A stretch of 64,000 bases of DNA, from the NCBI GenBank assembly GCA_963575745.1, contig CAUYUJ010001747.1:206336-270335 (forward strand), written 5' to 3'. The notes beneath the pieces were generated by a model. The model was not told where the DNA came from and made no database searches. It saw only the letters and a list, made by a program, of their open reading frames with translations. The stretch is from Prorocentrum cordatum. Its lineage: Eukaryota > Sar > Dinophyceae > Prorocentrales > Prorocentraceae. The position numbers and the translations under genes are program-made. Of the stretch, positions 55,715 to 64,000 are shown piece by piece; positions within the stretch are counted from its first letter, which is position 1, and every line of letters begins with the position of its first letter.

Positions 55715-57017
55715 AACGGGGGGGGTCACTGGGGGTTCTCAACCCGTCCCCCCCCACCCCCCGCCTTCGAAAACCTTGGGGGGGTCACTACCAGTTCGAA
55801 CCCCTCCCCCCCCCCCCCGCCAGTTTATCATGAAAATGGGGGGGGTCACTACCCGTTCGAACCCCCCCCCTCGAAAACGGGGGGGGGGGTCACCACTGGC
55901 TCGAGCCTCTCCCCTCGAAAACCGGGGGGGGTCACTACCGGTTCGAACTCCCTCCCCCCCCACCCCCTCGCCGCCGGCCAACGAATCCCGCTCCTCGGGA
56001 CAGTTGGACAATGGTAGGGATGCTGGGACAGTGGTGGGAACGGTGGTGGTGGGGACAGTGGTGCGGGGACAGTGGTGCGGGGACACTGGGACAGTGGTGC
56101 GGACAGTGGTGGGGACGGTGGTGGTGGGGACAGTGGTGAGGGGACAGCGGGATAGTGGTGGGGATAGTGGGACAGTGGTGGGGACGGTAGTGGTGGGGAC
56201 AGCGGTGAAGGCGGTGGTGAGGACAGTGGTGGGACAGTAGTACAGTGGGCAAAGTGGTGGGGACAGTGGGGACAGTGGGAATGTGATGGGGACAGTGGGG
56301 ACGGTGGGACAGCACAGTGGGACAGCGGCGTCGCCAGTGGGACACTGGTGGGTACAGTGGGGACAGGGGGACAGTGGTGGGGACCGTGGGAAAAGTGGGG
56401 AGAGTCGGACCGTGGTGGGACAATGGTGGGGAGAGTGGGGACAGTGAGACACTGGTGGGGGCACTGGTGGGGACAGTGGGGACAATGGCGGGAACCGTGA
56501 GGACAGTGGGACAGTGGTGGGGACGGGGGTGGTGGGGACAGTGGTGTGGGGACAGCGGGAATGTGGTGGAAACAGTGGGACAGTGGAGGGTACAATGGTG
56601 GTGGGGACAGTGGTGAGGGCGGTGGCGAGGACGGCGGTGGGATAATGGGACAGAGGTGCAGTGGGGACGGGTGGGGACAGTGGGGACAGTGGTGGGAACA
56701 GTGGGACAGCTCAGTGGGGCAGCGGCGGGGACAGTGGGACAGTGGTTGGGGCCGTGGAGAAAGTGGGGAGAGTGGAACAGTGGTGGGAACAGTGGTGGGG
56801 ACAGTGATGACAGTGCGACAGTGGTGGGGGCACTGGTGGGGACAGTGGGGACGGTGGTGGGAACAGTGGGGACAGTGGTGGTGAGGACAGTGGTGCTGGG
56901 GACAGCAGTGGGGGATGCGGTGCGGACGGTGGTAGGGACTCGGGAGTCGTTTGCTGGCGGTGAGCGTGGGGGGGGAGGGGTTCGAACCGGTAGTAATCCC
57001 CCCCCGGTTTTCGAAGT
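55715..57017. mobile_element. G-rich element with inverted arms
   Basis: A left arm (about 55,910-56,001) and a right arm (about 56,936-57,017) are inverted copies. Shared parts include TCGAAAACCGGGGGGG, ACTACCGGTTCGAAC, CCCTCCCCCCCCAC and a stretch ending in GGGAC. The left side also has four more direct copies of GGGGGGGTCACTACCGGTTC-type sequence (from 55,716). No transposase is present, so this is a fold-back repeat or a non-autonomous element. Target duplications were not identified. Confidence 0.7.
56001..56936 (+). repeat. GGGACAGTGGTG minisatellite
   Basis: About 935 bases of units such as GGGACAGTGGTGG, GGGACAGTG and GGAACGGTGGTG, filling the space between the inverted arms. One strand is strongly G-rich with GGG/GGGG blocks every few bases. 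All reading frames in it are repetitive. Confidence 0.95.
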
Positions 57018-57489
57018 GGGGTGGGGGGGGTCGGAGAGGGGGGGGGGGCGGGGGAAAGGGGGGGGGTCCAGCAGGGGGGTCTGGGATTTTCGGAGGGGGG
57101 GTGACCCCCGGGCTCCGGAGAAAAAGGGGGAGAATTGTTGACGCTTGGGGCCCTCTTGGAGCACCCTTGGGAGCCTTGGGGGCCATCTTTGGGCCATCTT
57201 GGGTGATATCGATCACAGGAGGGGAGGTTCCTAATCAGGGTCCCCCCCTCAGGAGGCCAAAATGGGGCCAAAACCTTGGTAAGACAAGTGATTTTGTCTT
57301 CCTCTCCGAAGCCGTTTTGGACGCTCCGACGACTCGCGGAACCCCTTGTACAGGTCCATGGGGAGGGGGTAGGGGGAGGACCCGTCCCCGAAGGGGAAGA
57401 AGGAGGGGTGGAAGAGGAAACTCCCTGACCGACGCCCAGAGGGCTGGTGGGATTTTCCGCAGTAGAGCGGCGGTGGATCACGCTCTGTC
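57018..57489 (+). other. unclassified, TCTTGGG relic inside
   Basis: G runs, then a few TCTTGGAGC/TTGGGCCATC pieces related to the 24-25 kb array (57,140-57,205), then about 280 bases without recognised content. Confidence 0.5.
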
Positions 57490-57815
57490 TCAAGTGTCCA
57501 GGCCACCCAGGGGGGAATCCAACATGGTGGTCCTGTGCTGGAGCCATGTGTTTTTCATGTCCAGGCCGCCCAAGGGGGATATCCAACATGGCGTCGGAAT
57601 TATCAGGAAACGCACAGGGTGGCCGAAAAACGCTACCCGAACACATGTCCCACTACAGAAAAGTGCTGTTTTCTTGCTCTGAACAGGGGGTTGCGCATTG
57701 GGGGCCTCTCCAGGGAAGACATTGCGAGGATGTCTCGGGCGGGGGCGCGAATTCAGCGTATCCAATCTAACATGGTTGTCCCGAGCTGGCATCACGTGTT
57801 TTGTCGTGTCACGGT
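57490..57815 (+). repeat. D units with K module
   Basis: One D unit (57,490-57,560), K module (57,575-57,760) and half a D unit (57,765-57,815), joined directly to an E array. Confidence 0.85.
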
Positions 57816-60030
57816 GCGTCCCCGTGGCACGTCCCCTGGCACGTCGCCTGGCGCGTCCCTTAGAACATTCCGCGGCGCGTCTTCTTGGCATGTTCCCCTG
57901 TCAATTAGCTCTGGGGCAGCTACTATGTGGACTATGTGCTCAGGCAGCGCTAGCTTAAGATCCAGATCAGTTCGGTCAGGACTCGTATGCAACGGAGGAC
58001 CCGATCCACAACATTATAGAGCACAAACTCGGCATGGCACATCGCAGTTCAGCGCGGCGCAGCACAGCGCAGCCCTCGGCACGGTACATCAAGATCGATA
58101 CGCTCACTCAGCATTGCAACCTGGCACGTTCCGTGGCGCGTCCTGTGGCGAGTCCACCTGGCACGTCGCGCGGCGCGTCCCTTGGCACGTCCCGTGGCAC
58201 GTCCATTGGCACGTTCCGTAGCGCGTTCCCTTGGCACGTCCCGTGGCGCGTCCCCATGGCACGTCCCCTGGCACGTCGCCTGGCGTGTCCCTTGGGACGT
58301 TCCGCGGCGCGTCCTCCTGGCACGTCCTCCTGTCAATTAGCTCTGGGGCAGCTTCTATGTGCTCAGGCAGCTCGAGCTTAAGATCCAGATCAGTTCGGTC
58401 AGTACTCGGATGCAAAGGAGGACTCGATCCATAACACTACAGAGCACAATCGCGGCATGGCACATCGCAGTTCAGCACGGTGCAGCACATCACAGCCCTC
58501 GGCACGGTACATCAAGATCGATACACTCAGCATTGCAACCTGGCACGTTCCCTGGCACGTCCCGTGACGAGTCCCTCTGGCACGCCGCACGGCGCGTCTT
58601 CTTGGCATGTTCCCTTGTCAATTAGTTCTGGGGCAGCTACTATGTAGACTACGTGCTCAGGCAGCTCGAGCTTAAGATCCAGATCAGTTCGGTCAGGACT
58701 CGTATGCAAAGGAGGACTCGATCCACAACACTATAGAGCACAATCGCGGCATGGCACATCGCAGTTCAGCACGGCGCAGCACAGCACAGCCCTCGGCACG
58801 GTACATCAAGATCGATACACTCAGCATTGCAACTTGGCACGTTCCCTGGCGCGTTCCGTGGCACGTCCCGTGGCGAGTCCTTCTGGCACGTTGCACGGCG
58901 CGTTCCCTGGCACGTCGCCTGGCGCGTCCCTAACAACGTTCCGAGGCACGTCTTCCTGGCATGTTCCCCTGTCAATTAGCCCTGGGGCAGATACTATGTG
59001 GACTATGTGCTCAGGCAGCGCAAGATCCAGATCAGTTCGGTCAGGACTCGTATGCAACGGAGGACTCGATCCACAACACTATAGAACACAATCGCGGCAT
59101 GGCACATCGCAGTTCAGCACGGCGCAGCACAGCACAGCCTTCGGCACGGTACATCAAGATCGATACACTCACTCAGCATTGCAACCTGGCGCGTTCCGTG
59201 GCACGTCCCGTGGCGAGTCCCTCTGGCACGTTGCACGGCGCGTTCCCTGGCACGTCGCCTGGCGCGTCCCTAACAACGTTCCGAGGCACGTCTTCCTGGC
59301 ATGTTCCCCTGTCAATTAGCCCTGGGGCAGATACTATGTGGACTATGTGCTCAGGCAGCGCAAGATCCAGAGCAGTTCGGTCAGGACTCGTATGCAACGG
59401 AGGACTCGATCCACAACACTATAGAACACAATCGCGGCATGGCACATCGCAGTTCAGCACGGCGCAGCACAGCACAGCCTTCGGCACGGTACATCAAGAT
59501 CGATACACTCACTCAGCATTGCAACCTGGCACGTTCCGTGGCGCGTCCTGTGGCGAGTCCACTGGCACGTCCCGTGGCACGTCCCTTGGCACGTCCCGTG
59601 GCACGTCCACTGGCACGACCCGTAGCGCGTTCCCTTGGCACGTCCCGTGGCGCGTCCCCATGGCACGTCCCCTGGCACGTCGCCTGGCGTGTCCCTTGGG
59701 ACGTTCTGCGGCGCGTCCTCCTGGCACGTCCTCCTGTCAATTAGCTCTGTGGCAGCTTCTATGTGCTCAGGCAGCTCGAGCTTAAGATCCAGATCAGTTC
59801 GGTCAGTACTCGGATGCAAAGGAGGACTCGATCCATAACGCTATAGGGCACAATCTCGGCATGGCACATCGCATTTCAGCACGGTGCAGCACAGCACAGC
59901 CCTCGGCACGGTACATCAAGATCGATACACTCAGCACTGCATTTGCCCGTCGCCCAATCAGGTGTCTTTGAAGCGTTGCCATGCCTAACAATTCTACATT
60001 CCTTTCCGGGTTGGTGGGTCGACCATGTTT
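57816..60030 (+). repeat. largest E/F higher-order cluster
   Basis: Six F units, starting near 57,900, 58,337, 58,617, 58,970, 59,310 and 59,740, with E arrays between them. Only the last has the long form and the end border (CCTTTCCGGG then TTGGTGGGTCGACCATG). The spacing varies (437, 282, 350, 340, 430) through gains and losses of E units. Confidence 0.9.
58850..59545 (+). repeat. recent 340-bp tandem duplication
   Basis: Motifs at 58,981 and 59,321 and at 59,041 and 59,381 are exactly 340 apart. Over the second F copy I see a single base difference (CCAGATCAG versus CCAGAGCAG). This is far closer than any other F pair in the window. Confidence 0.9.
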
Positions 60031-60330
60031 TGCCCCGGCCCCACGGCCTCAGGGAGCCGCCTCCGGGCTCTAGGAGCCGTCCCAGGGAGCTCGAGAGCTC
60101 CGCAGGAACGGTTCGCTCGTCGTACGGCAGGTTCGCGCCGCGTTGACGCACCAGCGATTCTAGCGCGAGCGCTCAAGGCTTAACGCCGCCATTGGCGCAG
60201 GATCGACAGGCATCGAGCGATCTGCGCTATCCAAAGGCCGCGATTATTCAAGGTTGAACGATCTGCGCGGTTTCAGAAACCAACTCGACGTCATCGCGGC
60301 GTGAACCCGATGTTTGCGCATGCCAGGCTT
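60031..60330 (+). other. unclassified 300-base spacer
   Basis: Non-repetitive G+C-rich DNA between an F end border and the next cap. Nothing recognised. Confidence 0.6.
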
Positions 60331-61256
60331 TTCCCGGAAAGGACTCGGGCCCAGGGTTCTCTTTTAGTATTATGTTCCCCCGGTGCCATGCTTGAAAGAG
60401 GGCGGCGGGTTTCCGTTCGATGAAAAACACAGTAACGTCCAATTCGGCGTGGAACAAAAAGCGTTTCGCGCGTGCCCGCTCGAGGAAAGTGCGCCCCCCA
60501 TCTCGGATCCGCGATAAATAACGGGTCTGCAGACACCCGCTTTCCCTTGTTTAAAAAAGTGCGGGGCATTTTTTGCAGAATCCTTCAGAAAAACCAAGGT
60601 CTGGAGCCCCGACCGGGACCACCAAATTTGAAAATGCTAACTTTTTGCGTGCCCGCTTGAGGATGGCGCGTCCTGCGCGCAGAAATTCTGGGGATGTCTC
60701 AAGCGAAACGCTTGTTTTGCAAAATTTGACGGGTCTGGGCGCTATAGGATGCCCAGGGGGTTCTGGGAGCGCAAACCCAGCGTAATTTACAAGAGATCGC
60801 GGCCCTGGAAGCGCAGATGCCGCGTACTTGGGAGCGCAAATCCAGTGTAATTTGCATGGGCTCTTGACCCTGGGAGTGCGGACGCAGCGTAGTTTACAAG
60901 GATCGTGGCCCAGGGAGAGCGGACGCAGCGTATTTTACGAGGGATCGTGGCCCTGGGGGGGCGGACGGCGGGGAACGTGGTCCTGGGAGCGCGGACACAG
61001 GGTAATTCATTATGGGGCGCGGCCCAGGGAGAGCGGACGCAGCGTAATTTATGAGGGATCGTGGCAGGGAGAGCAGACGCAGCGTACTTTACGAGGGATC
61101 GTGCTCCAGGGAGAGCGGGCGCAGTGTAATTTACAATGGATCGTGGCCTTGGGAGCGCGGACGCAGCGTAGTTTACAAGGGATCCTGGCCCTGGGAGCGC
61201 GGACGCAGCTTAATTTAGGAGGGATCGTGGCCCTGGGAGGGCAGACGCAGCGTAAT
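60331..61256 (+). repeat. composite repeat 14, ends in C array
   Basis: Cap (60,333), module A (60,430-60,740) and about eleven C units (60,760-61,255). It has no E or F, because the next cap begins in the last C unit. Confidence 0.85.
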
Positions 61257-61996
61257 TCCCGGAAAGGGCTTAGGCCCAGGGTTCTCTTTTAGTAGGTGAA
61301 CCTGTCCCCGGTGCCAACTTCGAGGAGGGCCAGCGAATCTCCTTCGCGATAATTGACAAGGTCCAAGAGGGCCAGCGAATGAAAGTTTGAGGATGTCCCG
61401 AGCGAAACGAATGTGTGTTCAGAACTTGTTGAGGATGTCTCGAGCGAAACGCGTGTTTTGTGTTCTAGATTGTCCTCTCCTGGGGACCAGAATTCAGAGG
61501 ATCTCTCAAGTGAAGTGCTTGTTTTCACGTGCCCAGGTCTTGAGGATGTCTCCAGCGAGACGCACGCGTCGAGGTTGCCCAGGCAGGTGTCTAGCGTGAG
61601 GTTTTGTTGAGGATGTCTCGAGCGAGACGCTTGTTTGCGCGTGTCCAGGTTGCCCAGGCGGATGTCTAGCATGACGATGTGTCGAGAATGTCTTGAGCGA
61701 AGCGCTTGTTTTCACGTGTCCAGGTCACCCAGGCACAGCACAGCCCTCGGCACAGTACATCGAGATCGATACACTCAGCATTGCAACCTGGCACGTTCCC
61801 TGGCACGTTCCGTGGTGCGCCCCGTTGAGCCTGTTTCTATATTGCTTGGGGCATGACGGGCGTCATGTCCCCCGCTCCCCCCCCCTGTATGACGTAACGC
61901 TCCCCCCCCCCCAGTGCGCTTTGGGCACTGCCGCAGTGCGCATTGGGATCCGCGTAGGTGTCTGCGTAGGACACCGTATAAGAATCTGGTCCACAA

Positions 61997-61997
<1 letters not shown>

Positions 61998-62039
<42 letters not shown>

Positions 62040-62100
62040 TCGTGGCTCGTCGCTCGTCGCTCATCGTCGTCGTGCGCGCGGACGCGGCTGGAGCCTGACT
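61998..62100 (+). repeat. TCG microsatellite, first of two direct copies
   Basis: (TCG)n, then CTCGTCGCTCGTCGCTC and CGTCGTGCGCGCGG. A direct copy lies at about 62,960-63,060 near the right end of the same element. Confidence 0.85.
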
Positions 62101-62214
62101 TTTATTCCGGGCCGATGACGGCAATCATTTTGGGGGGGGGAGGGGGTCGATGACGTCACGTTTCTCGCCGGCGGCGTCTGGGAATGCTCAGGAATGACGG
62201 AGGACGGGTAGCAC

Positions 62215-62520
62215 CAGCATGCAGGTGGCGATTTGCACCACAACGCCTGTGTACTCCACAGTGCCTGCGTGCACCACAGCGCCTGTGTACACCACACCGC
62301 CTATGTACACCACAGCACCCGCGTGCAACACAGCGTCAGTTTGTGCCACCGTGCCTGCGGGCACAACAGCTCTTGTGTACACCACAGCGCCTGCGTACAC
62401 CACATCAGCCGTGTGCAACACAGCACCAATGTACACCACAATGCCTGCGTGCAGTGCAGTGCCTGTGTACACCACGGCGACTGTGTGCACCACAGCAACC
62501 GTGTGCAACACAGCACCACT
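62215..62520 (+). repeat. 15-bp minisatellite GCCTGTGTACACCACA
   Basis: About 20 units of GCCTGYGTRCACCACA-type sequence (15 bp) inside the inverted-repeat element. Related TGTACACC/GCGTTGCACA units continue weakly at 62,840-62,965. The regular Cys/Thr/His frames are artefacts. Confidence 0.9.
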
Positions 62521-63740
62521 GTTGTATATAGAATTTGAATGGAATCCATGTGACAAAATGGAGCGCTTGTGGATTCCACTATGGAGCGCCGGTGGAATCT
62601 ACGAGTCCTCCCGAGTCCGCCCGCATCACCCTAACTCCTGCCATTTGCGTCCAGGAGGCTCCAGCTAAATTGGCCGTCCGAGAACCAAGTAGGAGGGGGA
62701 GGAGGAGGAGAAGGATGATGAGGAGGAGGAGGAGGTGGAGGAACAATGAGGACGGAAGAACGTCGCATTCGATTGTCAGCATTTTCCCGGCGTGGCGTTT
62801 AGTTGTCCGCAGCATATCCTCACGTACATGCTCTTTCGTACACAGCCGCTGCGTTGCACATGGTTGCTGCGGTTTACACATGTACACCAGCGCTGTAGTG
62901 TACGCAAGCATTGTGGTGTACACAGGCGCTGCGTTGCACAATGGCTTTTGCGGTGTACGCAGGCCCATCGTCGTCGTAGTCGTCGTCGTCGTCGTTGTCG
63001 TCCGTCGCTCGTCGCTCGTTGCGTCGTGCGCGCGGGTGCAGCTGCAGTGCCGGAGCCACCCGGCGGGGGAGGGCGTTACGTCATACCCTCCCCCGCCCCC
63101 CCCCATGACGCCCGTCATCGCCGAACATAAAGAAACGCGCTCGTGGCGAGTCTCCTTGGCACGTTGCGCGGCGCGTCCCCTGGCACGTCCCGTGGTCATC
63201 CATTGGCACGTTCCGTAGCGTGTCCCCTTGGCACGTCCCGCGGTGCGTCCCCATGGCACGTCCCCTGGCACGTCGCCTGGCGAGCCCCTTGGGACGTTCC
63301 GCGGCGCGTCCTCCTGGCATGTCCCCCTGTCAATTAGCTCTGGGGCAGCTACAATGGGCTCAGGCAGCTCGAGCTTCAGATCCAGATCAGTTCGGTCAGG
63401 ACTCGGATGCAGAGGGGGACTCGATCCACAACGCTATGGAGCACAATAGCGGCATGGCACATCGCAATTCAGCACGGCGCAGCACAGAACAGGACTCGGC
63501 ATGGCACATCAAGATCTACATATATGGTCAGCATTGCATGTGCCCGTCGCCCAATCCGGTGTCATGCCTCACATTTCTATATCCCTTTCCGGGTTCGCGG
63601 GTCGATCATGTTCGAGAGGCTCGTTATCTTCAGCGCTGGGGGCGGCCGCGGGGGGGGGGGCCCAGTCTCCGTCAGCGGGCACCGCCTTCTTTGTCTCACG
63701 GGGTGCACCTTGGCAGTAGCACTGGGGGCAGACGCCCTGT

Positions 63741-63998
63741 TTGCACCAGCAGTTCGGCAGTGTCGCCGGGAATGGCGGCCTAGACAGCGTTATCCCGCTG
63801 GCCCCCGCGGGCCCAGGGCAGGCGCGGGCTGCTCAGCAGCTGGTGCACAGGGAGGGCGCATGCCTAAGTTTTGGCACAGAAGCTCTGCCATGGGAGGGGA
63901 TCCGTCCGCTTGTCCAGCTTCGGGATGACAAGTTAGCCTGGATGTGGGACGGCCCCTTTGACGCGCCCTTTCTCCTGCACTGCCAGCCAGTGTTTTAA
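63741..63998 (+). CDS. short unidentified reading frame at window edge
   Basis: An 85-codon frame with ordinary composition: it includes LAPAGPGQARAAQQLVHREG and LRDDKLAWMWDGPFDAPFLL, and stops at TAA 63,996. It lies in non-repetitive DNA after the last F border (63,613 on). No family is recognised. It may be the end of a longer gene whose start lies in another frame or exon. Confidence 0.3.
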   Translation: MHQQFGSVAGNGGLDSVIPLAPAGPGQARAAQQLVHREGACLSFGTEALPWEGIRPLVQLRDDKLAWMWDGPFDAPFLLHCQPVF

Positions 63999-64000
63999 GT

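Larger units (their letters stand above)
61833..63136. mobile_element. 1.3-kb element with terminal inverted repeats
   Basis: The left end has GTTTCT, then ATGACGGGCGTCATG (61,853-61,867), a C-rich stretch and TATGACGTAACGC (61,889-61,901). The right end has the same in reverse: GCGTTACGTCATA (63,073-63,085), a C-rich stretch, CATGACGCCCGTCAT (63,104-63,118) and AGAAAC (63,131-63,136). Flanking E sequence resumes on both sides, with CGTGG present on each, a possible 5-bp duplication. A third end-like block in left orientation lies at 62,108-62,165. There is no transposase, so it looks non-autonomous. Confidence 0.8.
61257..63612 (+). repeat. composite repeat 15, interrupted
   Basis: Cap (61,259), B units (61,385-61,735), a scrap of F (61,735-61,785) and two E units to about 61,815. 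An unrelated element (61,833-63,136) follows. E resumes at 63,140-63,325, with a long F (63,333-63,610) and end border. Confidence 0.85.

Noticed and set aside
55739-57216. Pro/His/Cys-rich minus-strand frames of up to 455 codons
   Set aside because: They translate the GGGACAGTGGTG minisatellite.
57816-60030. Open frames of up to 274 codons encoding Trp-His-Val-Pro or Ser-Val-Ala-Arg-Pro repeats
   Set aside because: E units are 12 bp long, so frames stay open by period. The same peptides appear in several frames and on both strands in every E array.

Overview
The window looks like repeat-saturated nuclear DNA of a protist, most likely a dinoflagellate (inference). The reasons are: G+C-rich sequence with huge tandem arrays; a Helitron-type protein made of DUF6570, Helitron-like Rep and PIF1 helicase parts; a degraded reverse transcriptase with an upstream CxxC finger and a YVDD box; and no bacterial operons or ribosome binding sites. 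I saw no spliced-leader sequence, rRNA, tRNA or CRISPR array. Very little of the 64 kb is credible coding sequence.

Layout. 1-6.4 kb: weak coding relics, a GGA tract and three composite repeats. 6.4-8.2 kb: simple repeats. 8.2-10.4 kb (minus): an uninterrupted 728-codon gene with kinase-like motifs. 11.2-11.7 kb: a (GTA)n array of about 180 copies. 12.1-21.0 kb (plus): a Helitron-like transposase broken into about seven pieces, with a ubiquitin-specific-protease-like domain at its front. 21-25.2 kb: G-rich tandem repeats and TGCTA/AGCTA pentamers. 25.3-40.5 kb: composite repeats head to tail. 41.0-49.3 kb: a retroelement between two direct repeats of about 420 bp, with one composite repeat inside its coding region. 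49.4-63.6 kb: more composites, a G-rich minisatellite between inverted arms, and a 1.3-kb element with inverted ends. 63.6-64 kb: one short unidentified reading frame.

Most of the DNA is built from one modular repeat family, always on the plus strand. A complete copy starts with a cap (TTCCCGGAAAGGGC, then CTTGAAGGGGGCCGGCGAA). It continues through some of these modules: A (about 300 bp, with two GTCTCG-containing ends), B units (about 76 bp, GTCTCGAGCGAGAC), C units (42 bp, GATCGTGGCCCTGGGAGCGC), a 73-bp satellite and a 10-bp satellite. It ends with alternating E arrays (12-bp units, GGCACGTCCC) and F units (about 205 bp, or 290 bp in the last copy). The last F closes at CCTTTCCGGG followed by TTCGTGGGTCGATC. 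The two outer borders carry the inverted 10-mers CCCGGAAAGG and CCTTTCCGGG. Complete copies sit inside D units (64-bp array, GGTATCTAACATGG) at one repeated position. One copy splits the reverse transcriptase, where GT...AG borders would restore the frame. I read the family as mobile and possibly intron-forming; that last step is inference.
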